In this document: piece by piece, positions 43,243-51,965 of the stretch | How positions within the stretch are numbered: position 1 is the first letter of the stretch | How the letters are laid out: the number at the start of each line of letters is the position of its first letter | Assembly (NCBI GenBank): GCA_965223835.1 | Contig: CBDCXQ010000001.1 | Span: 6,138,001 to 6,202,000, forward strand | Direction of reading: 5' to 3' | Length of the DNA: 64,000 nt | Source of the DNA: CAVYXZ01 sp965223835 | GTDB lineage: Bacteria; Chloroflexota; Anaerolineae; Aggregatilineales; Phototrophicaceae | Program-made: the position numbers and the translations under genes | The notes under the pieces: model-generated | The model's input: only the letters and a program-made list of their open reading frames with translations | The model's database searches: none | Told to the model about the DNA's origin: nothing

Positions 43243-44117
43243 CACCCATTAATGTAACCAGCGATCTGGTTTATGACCTGTTAATTGATGAAGACATCCA
43301 GCTTGCCTGCCGCCGTTCCGGTTTGTATAAGCGGGTGGACGCGGCATGGCAGCCAGCCTATGAATCATTTGGGTTGGCTGCAAACCCGGCGACCATCTCA
43401 GTAGCACGAGGCGGACAAGCGCTGTTTGCCGGTGTCGAAGGCGGTATTATGGTGTCGCCCGATCTGGGTGCAAGCTGGCAAGCGTTTCAATTACCCGCGC
43501 CCCCAACAACCGTCAGTGATTTGCAAATCGTCCCAGACGATGATGACGGACATACCGTAATTGCAGCGACCCTGGAGGACGGCATTTACCGGTCTGAGGA
43601 CGGCGGCGAAACCTGGCAGGCATGGAACGGTGGCCTGTTTGACCGAAGGGTGCTTTGCCTGGCATCCACATCAGACAGTGTGGGTGCAGTGCTGGCAGGA
43701 ACGGCGAGTGGCCTGTATCGCAGCCACAACGCCGGGCGCTCCTGGCAGGCGGTTGATCTTCCGTGCGATCCCGACACCATCCTCAGCTTGTACGCTGAAC
43801 CAAAAGGGCAGTTGGTGGCCGGAACGGAAGCGCATGGCCTGTTCGTTTCAACCGATAGCGGCGCAACCTGGCAACCACCCGGCGGTGCTACCCGGCCTGA
43901 AGGCCCGATCAACGCGGTCATCGCTGCCGATAATCAGCTATTGGCCCTGATCGCCGATCAGTTGTGGATGACATCTGACCCTGACAACCTGTGGCAGCCG
44001 GTGCTGGCGAATAAGAGTATCACAGCAGTCGCTGCACCTGACGGTCTTTATCGGGGAGCGCGGCTGATAACTGGCTATGCTGATGGCGCAGTCCGTGAGG
44101 ATACGCTGGCGGTTTAA
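43239..44117 (+). CDS. Asp-box beta-propeller protein (sortilin/BNR-like), coupled to the chaperonin
   Basis: A 292-aa protein with repeated Asp-box turns: VSPDLGASW, RSEDGGETW, RSHNAGRSW and STDSGATW, each after a blade with GIMV/GIYR/GLYR/GLFV. This is the VPS10/YCF48-type propeller pattern. There is no signal peptide, so it is cytoplasmic. The ATGA overlap with the chaperonin gene indicates translational coupling and suggests that it is the partner or client of the chaperonin. Its 3' end overlaps the convergent gene at 44114 by 4 nt. Confidence 0.8.
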   Translation: MTPINVTSDLVYDLLIDEDIQLACRRSGLYKRVDAAWQPAYESFGLAANPATISVARGGQALFAGVEGGIMVSPDLGASWQAFQLPAPPTTVSDLQIVPDDDDGHTVIAATLEDGIYRSEDGGETWQAWNGGLFDRRVLCLASTSDSVGAVLAGTASGLYRSHNAGRSWQAVDLPCDPDTILSLYAEPKGQLVAGTEAHGLFVSTDSGATWQPPGGATRPEGPINAVIAADNQLLALIADQLWMTSDPDNLWQPVLANKSITAVAAPDGLYRGARLITGYADGAVREDTLAV

Positions 44118-45565
44118 ACACGGATCGAAAATACATCGGCGTGCTGGCTTATGATGCGCAGGCGCACCCGGCTATTTTGGGGTAGGCCTTGGTCGAATTG
44201 CATTTGAGCCGATAGGTCATCCCCAACAAAGGGCATACTGGTCGCAATAACTTCATCAGCATCCTCTTCGAGAATTTGAATCGTCACTGTCCCGTTGGGC
44301 AGCGTTCGCGCATTGAGGTGAATGCTGTTGGTGTCGGCAATCGTGATGGCCTGCATGATACACTCGCCCTCAGCTTCACCGGCATGCAAACTGACGAAAC
44401 CATCTTGTCGCAATCGGGCCACACCGCCACACATGGTCATGGGCAACCCATCGCGTTCCGTCCCGGCATATTGCAAATCCTCAACGATATGGCGCATAGG
44501 TGTACCGCCATAGTAGTACCAGTGTTCGTTACCGATCTCAACCATCGACGCACCAAAGATCATGCCGCTGTCCCAGGTGTCGGGGTCGCCAACCGGGATG
44601 AAGGCACGGCGCTGGCGATCCGCATAGCGCCAGACCTGGAGATCCCGGCTGTAGACCAGCTTCGTGTCGAGCCGCTGATTCATGTACGCAAGTTCAGGTG
44701 AGACGCGAAACCGATCGGCATTGGCCGCGGTCCGCCGTCGGCTGTAATTATGGAAGACACACAAATGTCCTAGATAGAGGTCTTCATAACGCTGGACAGT
44801 CAGGTAGTAAAACTCGGTGCCGGGAATATCCTGCTCATCCGGTGAGAGTACATTCACCGGTTCCGACCAGTTGATGAAGTCCGTGCTTTCACTGTAGCAG
44901 ATCGTCCGAAAGAAATAGGGCACAATCGTGATATTTCGAGTCATAACGACGTGGCGCTGGCGCTCCGGCACATAGCCCACCAGCGCGTGGGTATCACCGG
45001 ACGACGGCTGTCCGGGCACGACATCACGCCAGGCCCGAAAGGCTGGTTCGTTGGCGGATCTAGCCAATCTCCAGCGCAACCCATCTTCGGAAACCGCCAC
45101 ATTGATGCCCGATGGCAGTTCGCCCCGACCCTTACCGGGTGGCATCGTAAAGAAGGTCATTTTATAGCCTCGGTAGGGGTTAATGTCTTCAACGTCACGC
45201 ACCACACTGACGTTGTGGACACCAAATGGCCCGAAATTGAGGATGTTGTTCTCGGTGTTACCTTTATAGTCATACTGATTGAGCACCGGTTTTTCCCAGT
45301 TAAGTCCGTCGGTTGAGGTGGCATACGCCGTTCGGTTGATTCGTTCGCCGGAGACAGACAGTTCATCATAGCCGGTCTCGTACCACATCCGGAAAATATC
45401 GTTGTCCTGCATCACACAATTGGCAATCGGAAAGGCCCGCCAGGCTTCCCAGGGGTGTTCGGGCACGAGCACCGGATTTGCCGGATGTTTTTCCGGTTGG
45501 TGGGCAATGAACTCGAGATTATGGCGGTATTGCAGATGATAATCGTCAAAGAAGAGTAACTTCAT
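44114..45565 (-). CDS. Glycosidase-like five-bladed propeller protein (GH32/43/117-like)
   Basis: A 483-aa protein with repeated motifs typical of the GH-F/GH-J type propellers: HPANPVLVPEHPWEAW at the start, IFRMWYETGYDE, YATSTDGLNWEKP, VSEDGLRWRLA, YSESTDFINWSEP and YSRDLQVWRY. There is no signal peptide. The last 110 residues form an extra beta domain. Likely activity is on an imported oligosaccharide, but the catalytic acids could not be assigned. Its start overlaps the AKR gene by 20 nt; it is the last gene of block two. Confidence 0.7.
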   Translation of the reverse strand: MKLLFFDDYHLQYRHNLEFIAHQPEKHPANPVLVPEHPWEAWRAFPIANCVMQDNDIFRMWYETGYDELSVSGERINRTAYATSTDGLNWEKPVLNQYDYKGNTENNILNFGPFGVHNVSVVRDVEDINPYRGYKMTFFTMPPGKGRGELPSGINVAVSEDGLRWRLARSANEPAFRAWRDVVPGQPSSGDTHALVGYVPERQRHVVMTRNITIVPYFFRTICYSESTDFINWSEPVNVLSPDEQDIPGTEFYYLTVQRYEDLYLGHLCVFHNYSRRRTAANADRFRVSPELAYMNQRLDTKLVYSRDLQVWRYADRQRRAFIPVGDPDTWDSGMIFGASMVEIGNEHWYYYGGTPMRHIVEDLQYAGTERDGLPMTMCGGVARLRQDGFVSLHAGEAEGECIMQAITIADTNSIHLNARTLPNGTVTIQILEEDADEVIATSMPFVGDDLSAQMQFDQGLPQNSRVRLRIISQHADVFSIRV

Positions 45566-46451
45566 CCGGTGTCTCCCCCACTCTGGCTAGTCGTCGTTGG
45601 GCTTCGGCATAAACATCGTCTGGCAACGGCCCCAATGCTACGGCTTGCAGATTGTCGCGCAAATGATTGGGGTTGATCGTGGCAACGATGTTGGTATGAA
45701 TGTTGGGATGCATCAGCGTAAAGCGCAGCATAAACGTCATACGCGACATGTCGTCGAGTAAGTCATCCAGCCCGGCACGTTCCCATAGATCCTGTTGTGG
45801 GCCGCCTTTAACCGGTGCACCTTTGGCGACACCACCCCGAATAATCGTCCCCGAATGTTGCCCAGCCACCGCGGAAATCCAGTCTTCATGATCGCGTTCG
45901 AGGGCCGAGTAGGGGATTTGAAAGACATCAAACAGGCCGATCTTCAGGAAGTAAGGCAAATGGGGGAGCGTCGTTGATACACCAATAAAACGGGTCTTGC
46001 CAGCGGCCCGGGAATCTTCCAGCAAGCGACCAAGATCGTGGCGCTCGAAATCTTCTACTGTTGGATTATGATATTGCAACAGATCGATATAATCGGTCCG
46101 CATCCGGCGCAGACTACGATCAATTGCTTGCTCCAAACGTGTGCGTGACCAATCGCGCTGTATTCTGGTTTGCCCATCATCAGGAACGAGCACACACCCA
46201 CATTTGGTTGCCAGGTAGTATTCGTCACGGCGCGCGGCGATAAACTGGCCGATGTAGTCCTCGGCGCCGCCATATATATCAGCGGTGTCGATGAAGTTAA
46301 TCCCGGCATCCAACACCGCGTTCAGGATCAGATCGGCCTGCTGCGGCGCGATAGGGCGGCCATTCCATAGACCTTCGCCGCGTAGTTGCCCCGTACCATA
46401 GCCCAATTCTGTAACCATGAGGCCGGTGCGTCCCAGTGCATTTTTTCTCAT
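45546..46451 (-). CDS. Aldo/keto reductase
   Basis: A 301-aa AKR superfamily enzyme with Asp/Tyr in GINFIDTADIYGGAED, Lys in YYLATKCGC and His in DLLQYHNPTVED. It resembles L-fucose/D-threo-aldose dehydrogenase-type AKRs in sugar-acid loci, but this is an inference. It probably oxidises a free aldose to its lactone or reduces an aldehyde made by the aldolases. The ATG overlaps the Ldh-type gene by 4 nt. Confidence 0.9.
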   Translation of the reverse strand: MRKNALGRTGLMVTELGYGTGQLRGEGLWNGRPIAPQQADLILNAVLDAGINFIDTADIYGGAEDYIGQFIAARRDEYYLATKCGCVLVPDDGQTRIQRDWSRTRLEQAIDRSLRRMRTDYIDLLQYHNPTVEDFERHDLGRLLEDSRAAGKTRFIGVSTTLPHLPYFLKIGLFDVFQIPYSALERDHEDWISAVAGQHSGTIIRGGVAKGAPVKGGPQQDLWERAGLDDLLDDMSRMTFMLRFTLMHPNIHTNIVATINPNHLRDNLQAVALGPLPDDVYAEAQRRLARVGETPDEVTLL

Positions 46452-47482
46452 GGATGCGCCACTCCCAATGACTCCGCCAGTTCGGTGAGTTGTTGCCAGG
46501 TCGTTTTGGGGATGGGAATGCCCGCTCGTGAACGTTCAGCGTAGGATCGCTGTTCGACCTCGCCCGGCAGCAGCACTTCATCGAAGCCGGGTGCCGGTGG
46601 GGTATTTTTTACATTTTCCAGTAGCTCTGATACTAATGCCTCATACCGGTCCCTTGCGGTAAACGTTTCAATGGACAACGCGAGGATCAGGGTTGGGTTG
46701 CCCTGGTGAAAATCGCCGGAGGAGGCCGGTGCGAAGCCTGCCAGAATGGATACGACTAACTCGATCACCAGCGAGAGGCCATAGCCTTTGTACGACCCCA
46801 TCGGCAGCAGCGCCCCACCGGCAGCGAGATCTGCCGGGTCGGTGGTTGGATAACCATTTTTGTCAATCAAGATGCCAGGCGGCAGTGCTTCGCCTTCATC
46901 GAGGGCCACCCCCACCTTGCCAGCAGAATAGGCTGAGGTGGCGAAATCAGAAATCAAAGGCGGTTGTTCGTTGCCCACCGGGATTCCCCAGGCCATCGGA
47001 TTGGTGCCAAAGCGCCGACCGCTGCCGCCATAAGGTGTCACCTGCCCACCAGACATTGACCCGGTGGTCATGTACAAACCGATCAACCCTTGCCGGGCAA
47101 TCAAATCGACATATTCGCCCAGTCGCCCGATATGATTGACGTTATTGAGCGTGACGCAGCCGACACCGGCCTCCGCTGCAATCGCCCAGGCGACTTCGGC
47201 ACCATACTTTGCGCCGATGTGCCCGAACCCCCACTGGCAATCCACGCTGGCAGTGCTACCCTGCTGCTGGCTCAATTGCGGTCGGGCCGTGGGGATCAAG
47301 TCATCGCTTCGGATTTTGCCAACATATTTCAGGGTTTGCACGATACCATGCGAATCATGGCCGACCAGATTGGATGTGACGAGCGATGCGGCTACCTGCT
47401 GGGCGATGTCCGATGGGGTGCCAGCGGCAACAAAAATTTCGCTGTCAAACGTAATCAGTGTCTCAGAATCGAATGTGGGCAC
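46448..47482 (-). CDS. Ldh family NAD(P)-dependent dehydrogenase (malate/L-lactate dehydrogenase 2 family)
   Basis: A 344-aa member of the Ldh_2 family, not the classic lactate dehydrogenase fold. Family motifs are HDSHGIVQTLKYV, LNNVNHIGRLGEYVDLIARQGLIGLYM (catalytic His), MAWGIPVGNEQP and the GGALLPMGSYKGYGLSLVIELV segment. The start is GTG 47482. Members act on 2-hydroxy acids such as ureidoglycolate, sulfolactate or 2,3-diketogulonate. In this context a sugar-derived 2-hydroxy or 2-keto acid is likely. A 134-nt gap separates it from the upstream sulfatase. Confidence 0.9.
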   Translation of the reverse strand: MPTFDSETLITFDSEIFVAAGTPSDIAQQVAASLVTSNLVGHDSHGIVQTLKYVGKIRSDDLIPTARPQLSQQQGSTASVDCQWGFGHIGAKYGAEVAWAIAAEAGVGCVTLNNVNHIGRLGEYVDLIARQGLIGLYMTTGSMSGGQVTPYGGSGRRFGTNPMAWGIPVGNEQPPLISDFATSAYSAGKVGVALDEGEALPPGILIDKNGYPTTDPADLAAGGALLPMGSYKGYGLSLVIELVVSILAGFAPASSGDFHQGNPTLILALSIETFTARDRYEALVSELLENVKNTPPAPGFDEVLLPGEVEQRSYAERSRAGIPIPKTTWQQLTELAESLGVAHP

Positions 47483-47616
47483 GACTGGATGACCTCTCGA
47501 ACCTCATAAAGCGCATTAAACCTGCCATTCATCACTCAGGTGCAACCTTTTGGCTTCTAACCAGTCCAGCGGTAAACACCGACCACCAAACGTGTGCTGT
47601 ACTGGCAGCGAAATCG

Positions 47617-49020
47617 TCACCGCGATTGCCCTTCCAGCAGGTAAGCAAACAGATCATTATAGATGAGTCGCCGCTCTTTCTGGCTCTGCCGAATTTTCAG
47701 ATCGAGTTCGGCTGGATTCCAGCGTGAAAGCAGGCTGGCGCAGAGGCGATCGACAATTTTCCGGTACGTTTCATCGGTCGCCAGATTGTGAAACTCGCCC
47801 GGATCATTTTCAAGATCGTAGAGTTCCAGTGGGTCGTTGTGACTGTAGACCAGCTTGAACTTCCCCTGCCGCAGCATTGCCCAGGGGCGGGTGGAGCCAT
47901 CCGCATAGAATTCTGACAGTGCTTCGTCTTTCCAATTATGCATATCGCCGTTTAACAGGTGCAGCAGGCTGGCGCCATCGATTGCCACGAGCGATTCGAC
48001 ACCCGCCAGATCATGCAAAGTGGCTGTCAAATCGACAGTTGATACCACTTCTGCTATCCGCTGATTTGCCGGAACACCTGGCCCGGCTATTATCAGTGGA
48101 ATATGGACGGACTGTTCGTAGAAATTGCATTTGTACCAGAGGCCATGTTCACCCAGCATCTCGCCATGATCGCTGACATAAATGATGATTGTGTTCTCGA
48201 GTTGTCCAGTTTGTTCTAACGCGGCAATTAGTTGGCCGATTTGGTCGTCAAGATACGTTATCAGCCCATAATACGCTGAGCGTACCTGCCGAATATTCGC
48301 TTCTGAAATTCCACCCTTTTGCAGGTTGCGCCATTTCAAGATACGTTCGTAAGCTGGATGTAACTCGTCCAAATGCCCATCCGGGATCTGAGGCAAATCC
48401 ATCGCTTCGGGCGGATACAGATCGAGATAATGCTGGGGCACGACAAACGGCGGGTGGGGTGCAACGTATCCAGCAACTAATGCCCAGGGTTGGTCGTTGC
48501 GGGCCGGGTCACGCAGGTAATCAAGCGCCGCAGCGGTCACCGCATCATCGGCTTCGATTTCTTTGGAGCGCCCGGCTTCCGCTTTGATCTGTGTCATCGG
48601 GGTTTCGCGCGTTTCCAGACCATCGTCCCAGTGGCGAATATTAGGCAGGTTTTGCGCGTTGATATCATAGGCCAGTTGCGTACGGAAGCCATGAAGCTGA
48701 TCTAAACCGCGAAAATGCATTTTCCCGGCCAAAACGACATCATAGCCTGCCGCCTTAATTTGATGCGCCCAGGTGACAGTATCGGACGGCAGGGGCACGC
48801 CATTGTCCCAGATGCCGCTGTTGTGTAGGTGCAGCCCGGTCATAAAGGTCATGCGCGACGGGACGCAAATAGGCGAGTTGCAGTAGGCGTTTTCAAAAAC
48901 CGTGCCCCTTGCCGCCAACCGATCCATGTTCGGCGTTCTCACAATCGAATGTCCATAGGGGCCGCTATACATCGGGGCATGTTGGTCGGACATGATGACA
49001 AGAATATTGGGGGGAGCCAT
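47617..49020 (-). CDS. Type I sulfatase (formylglycine-dependent), cytoplasmic
   Basis: A 467-aa sulfatase. The motif is CVPSRMTFMTGLHLHN, and NILVIMSDQHAPMYSG and IYVSDHGEMLGEHGLWYK provide the metal site; it most resembles choline/polysaccharide sulfatases with the SDQH opening. It has no signal peptide. It is the third cytoplasmic sulfatase in the island, 14 nt after the dehydratase gene. Confidence 0.93.
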   Translation of the reverse strand: MAPPNILVIMSDQHAPMYSGPYGHSIVRTPNMDRLAARGTVFENAYCNSPICVPSRMTFMTGLHLHNSGIWDNGVPLPSDTVTWAHQIKAAGYDVVLAGKMHFRGLDQLHGFRTQLAYDINAQNLPNIRHWDDGLETRETPMTQIKAEAGRSKEIEADDAVTAAALDYLRDPARNDQPWALVAGYVAPHPPFVVPQHYLDLYPPEAMDLPQIPDGHLDELHPAYERILKWRNLQKGGISEANIRQVRSAYYGLITYLDDQIGQLIAALEQTGQLENTIIIYVSDHGEMLGEHGLWYKCNFYEQSVHIPLIIAGPGVPANQRIAEVVSTVDLTATLHDLAGVESLVAIDGASLLHLLNGDMHNWKDEALSEFYADGSTRPWAMLRQGKFKLVYSHNDPLELYDLENDPGEFHNLATDETYRKIVDRLCASLLSRWNPAELDLKIRQSQKERRLIYNDLFAYLLEGQSR

Positions 49021-49034
49021 GCCAATGATCCTTT

Positions 49035-50153
49035 CTACGGTCCAGTAATGACTTCAACCGTGTGGTTGTCAATCCAATCCCAGTCTAGTTCGATCCCGAG
49101 ACCCGGCAAGGTGGGCATATGTAGATAGCCAGCCTCGTCAATGTCCAGCGGCTTACCCTTGAGGCCAAAACGATAAACAGGGTGGATGATTTCGGCAAAA
49201 TCTCCGTTCTTAACGGCGCACGATACATGCAGATTGGCGACATCCAATAACGGCGTTGCCATCGTATGCACTTCTAGATTAAGGCCAAATAATTCACACA
49301 TCACACACGTTTTGTACAGGCCGGTGATGCCTGCTTTGGAATACACATCGCCACGGGCAATATCGAAAGCACCCTGGCGAATCTGCTCCGGCATTTCATC
49401 TAGCCGCAAGGTTTCCCCGCCCAGAATAGGGGTTTTCAGCAAACTCGATAGCCGACGTACATTTTCCGTTTGCCGTTCGGGGATTGGCTCCTCAAACCAG
49501 TAGAAATTGAGTTCGTCCAGTACCCGACCGAGTTCAAGCGCCTGGGTGAAACTGTATTTACTGTTCAAGTCCTGCATCAACGGAAAATCGGGTCCGACCG
49601 CCTCCCGCGCCGCATAGATGCAAGGAATATCCGTTTCGGGATCATTCCAGAAGTGCAGTTTGTAACCATGAAATCCACGCTGTTTCATTGCAAGTGCCTC
49701 ATCGTGCACCTGCTCCGGCGTTGGGTGAAAACGATAGCCGGTTGCATATCCAGGAATCGATGAGCGATACAACCCTAACAACATGGCAATGGGCTGGCTC
49801 ATCGCTTTGCCCCGGATGTCCCAGAGGGCGACATCAATAATGCCCACAACTGCATCCATCAATGCGTACATGTGGCGGGTACGGCGGCGCAATTTGTGCC
49901 ACAGCATTTCGACATGCAGCGGATTCTCGCCAAGCAGTTCCGCCAGGTAAACGTCGCGCACCAGATAGGCCAGCGCCCGCCCATCACCCTGATTGCCATA
50001 ACCCATCGTGTAACCATCAATACCCGAGTCAGTATGCAGGATAATTAACGGATAATGCCAGGTCGCAGGCCGGCCAGGGGGTACGCCTTCATCACCAAAA
50101 CGGGGACGAGCGTCAATTTCTAATAGTCGTGCGGTCATGCCGGTAATGTGCAT
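49035..50153 (-). CDS. Enolase-superfamily sugar-acid dehydratase (mandelate racemase/MLE type)
   Basis: A 372-aa enzyme with the MR capping domain and TIM barrel. Metal ligands: Asp in LMQDLNSKY, Glu in WFEEPIPE and Glu in LGGETLR. A Lys base is in GYKLHF, and a His is in VHTMATPL. ATG 50153 lies 4 nt after the Gfo/Idh stop. Dehydrates sugar acids (L-fuconate/L-rhamnonate/galactarate type) to 2-keto-3-deoxy acids; the exact sugar is not decided. Its product is the natural substrate of the DapA- or HpaI-type lyases in block one. Confidence 0.9.
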   Translation of the reverse strand: MHITGMTARLLEIDARPRFGDEGVPPGRPATWHYPLIILHTDSGIDGYTMGYGNQGDGRALAYLVRDVYLAELLGENPLHVEMLWHKLRRRTRHMYALMDAVVGIIDVALWDIRGKAMSQPIAMLLGLYRSSIPGYATGYRFHPTPEQVHDEALAMKQRGFHGYKLHFWNDPETDIPCIYAAREAVGPDFPLMQDLNSKYSFTQALELGRVLDELNFYWFEEPIPERQTENVRRLSSLLKTPILGGETLRLDEMPEQIRQGAFDIARGDVYSKAGITGLYKTCVMCELFGLNLEVHTMATPLLDVANLHVSCAVKNGDFAEIIHPVYRFGLKGKPLDIDEAGYLHMPTLPGLGIELDWDWIDNHTVEVITGP

Positions 50154-50157
50154 ATGT

Positions 50158-51198
50158 TTAGTCCAGCGTGATCGTCTGCCCGCTATCGTTGGATTCCATA
50201 ATGGCACGGATCAGCCGCAAGGACGCAATTCCTTGATCGGCACCAACCAGTGGCTGACCGCCATGCCGGATGCAATCGGCAAAATCTTCAAGCTCTTCTT
50301 GGAGCGCTGTCGAGAAGGGATGTGGCCCTTCAAACGCGATAGGGTGGAGTGTGGGGCCTTCAGCTTTGGCCGCCTGGGTGTCGATAATATCCTGCCAGAG
50401 CAATTCCTGTCCAAAACGATTGATGTGTAAAACGCCTTTGGTCCCGAACAGACTTAAGCGGCTGCTGTAAGCCGACACTTGCTGCGTCGTATAAACACCC
50501 AGCGTCCCGCTTTCGAACTCGAAAGATGCCGTTGCCGCGTCCGGCACAGCGAAGGGCGTGATATGCGAGCTGTAAAAGCCAGAGACGCGCCGCACTGGAC
50601 CGAGTAAAAATGGCATTACATCGGCATAATGAACACCCAGATTGTCCAGCGGTCCACCAGGGATTTTTTCTTTGTCAGTTTCCCAATCATCGGATGTGTA
50701 ATCAAGCGCAATTGGCGCACCATGAACCGCGACTGCCATTACGACCTGGCCCAGGTCGCCGTTATCAATCATGGCTTTAGCCTTACGGATGCCGCCGCTA
50801 CGCCGCCCCTGGAGACCTACGGCGAGTACCAGCCCATTCGCCGCCGCCAATTGTTTCATTTCACGTGCTTCGTCGAGTGTATTCGCGATCGGTTTTTCAA
50901 CAAAGACGTGTTTACCTGCATTTAATGCGGCAATAGTTTGTGGATGGTGCAAAAAGTGGGGTGTCGGCAGCAACACAGCGTCAATCTCAGGAGCAGCCAG
51001 TAAGGCTTCGTAGCTGCTATACGCTTTACTGCCGTACTCTTCGACGATTGCAGTGGCGTTTTCGGTTCGACGGCTAAACACCCCGCCCAGGACCAGCTTG
51101 CTTGATGGCTGTGCGGCATCAAGCAACAGCCGCCCCCAGCGTGCCGGTGAGACAATCCCAAAACGAACCGGTGTGGTGTCCACAATTGCTAACCTCAT
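50158..51198 (-). CDS. Gfo/Idh/MocA family oxidoreductase
   Basis: A 346-aa NAD(P)-dependent sugar or inositol dehydrogenase. The Rossmann start is FGIVSPARWGRLLLDAA, then VLLPTPHFLHHPQ and the catalytic Lys in HVFVEKPIAN. The C-terminal domain has GGPLDNLGVHYADVMPFLLG with the conserved Asp/His. It is the first gene of block two, downstream of a promoter that shares the 13-bp motif with the GntR gene. Confidence 0.92.
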   Translation of the reverse strand: MRLAIVDTTPVRFGIVSPARWGRLLLDAAQPSSKLVLGGVFSRRTENATAIVEEYGSKAYSSYEALLAAPEIDAVLLPTPHFLHHPQTIAALNAGKHVFVEKPIANTLDEAREMKQLAAANGLVLAVGLQGRRSGGIRKAKAMIDNGDLGQVVMAVAVHGAPIALDYTSDDWETDKEKIPGGPLDNLGVHYADVMPFLLGPVRRVSGFYSSHITPFAVPDAATASFEFESGTLGVYTTQQVSAYSSRLSLFGTKGVLHINRFGQELLWQDIIDTQAAKAEGPTLHPIAFEGPHPFSTALQEELEDFADCIRHGGQPLVGADQGIASLRLIRAIMESNDSGQTITLD

Positions 51199-51205
51199 AG
51201 CATAT

Positions 51206-51234
51206 GTCCTATTTCAACATATCCTACATGTCAA
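51206..51234 (-). promoter_or_regulatory. Promoter of block two with shared 13-bp motif in the spacer
   Basis: On the minus strand TTGACA (51234-51229), 17-bp spacer, TAGGAC (51211-51206). The -10 is weak, as expected of a regulated promoter. The spacer includes the word ATGTAGGATATGT (plus-strand complement at 51217-51229). Both this site and that at 41.3 kb have GTCAAC directly to the right on the plus strand. Confidence 0.6.
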
Positions 51235-51404
51235 CAGATTGCAAATTTTGCTATGAAAGTCAAATGGTAATCAATCTAACCTTCCGACTTCAATACAATG
51301 CCAGTAGTCAAAAGTCTTTAGTCTACAGCCCATAGTCAAAAGACAGAAAACTTTCCCCATCAAGGGGAGACTGTATGCCTCGATGTTCAAAGATAACCAG
51401 AATC

Positions 51405-51429
51405 AAAAGCGCGCCCACAGGGGACGCGC
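51405..51429 (-). terminator. Terminator downstream of the hsp20 gene
   Basis: GCGCGCCC (51409-51416) pairs with GGG-A-CGCGC (51421-51429) with one bulged base, followed on the minus strand by TTTTGATT. It ends the minus-strand hsp20 transcript at 23 nt after its stop. Confidence 0.7.
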
Positions 51430-51451
51430 CAGCAATTGTTTTGTGAAGTGA

Positions 51452-51844
51452 TTAGTGAACCGCGTTGACCGCGATGCGATGTGGCTTGGCTTCTTCGGCC
51501 TTCGGCAGTTCCAGCCGCAGGATACCATCATGGTATGTCGCCTGGGCGGTTTCGATATTCACCGGGATGTTGATGTGCAGGCGACGCTCAAATTTGCCGT
51601 GAAAACGCTCACGCAGCAGGTAATTGACTTCTTCCTCTACGCCATTGACCTCGCCGCTAATAATCAGCACACCATCGTCCAGCGTAATGTCAAGATTATC
51701 AAGGTTCAGGCCCGCGACTGATGCGGTCAGGATCACTGAGTCAGCGGTTTCATAGGCATCAACCGGCAGTCGATAAATGCGCTCAGCATCCGGGGTCTGG
51801 CGAACATGACGACGATTGGTAAAGTAAGGTTGACGAACTAACAT
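51452..51844 (-). CDS. Small heat shock protein (Hsp20/alpha-crystallin)
   Basis: A 130-aa Hsp20 chaperone, ATP-independent holdase. The alpha-crystallin domain spans about residues 35-125: LPVDAYETADSVILTASVAGLNLDNLDITLDDGVLII, then RERFHGKFERRLHINIPV and YHDGILRLELPKAEEAKP, which holds the G-x-L motif (GIL). ATG 51844 with GGAG upstream is chosen; an ORF open to 52120 overlaps the Nudix gene and is not credible. It lies 122 nt downstream of the Nudix gene. Confidence 0.93.
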   Translation of the reverse strand: MLVRQPYFTNRRHVRQTPDAERIYRLPVDAYETADSVILTASVAGLNLDNLDITLDDGVLIISGEVNGVEEEVNYLLRERFHGKFERRLHINIPVNIETAQATYHDGILRLELPKAEEAKPHRIAVNAVH

Positions 51845-51965
51845 GGTTTCAAACTCCGTGATTGATCTACATTTGAATGTGTTTACGACCATGATGATAG
51901 CCCGCCTGTGTAAGAGCAATATCGGTGAAATATATGCATTGTGTAGGACGAAAATCAGAAATGTA

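Noticed and set aside
51300..51350. Short repeated AGTCAAAAG words as a repeat array
   Set aside because: Only two imperfect copies, with no constant spacer; not a CRISPR array. No CRISPR array was seen in the window.
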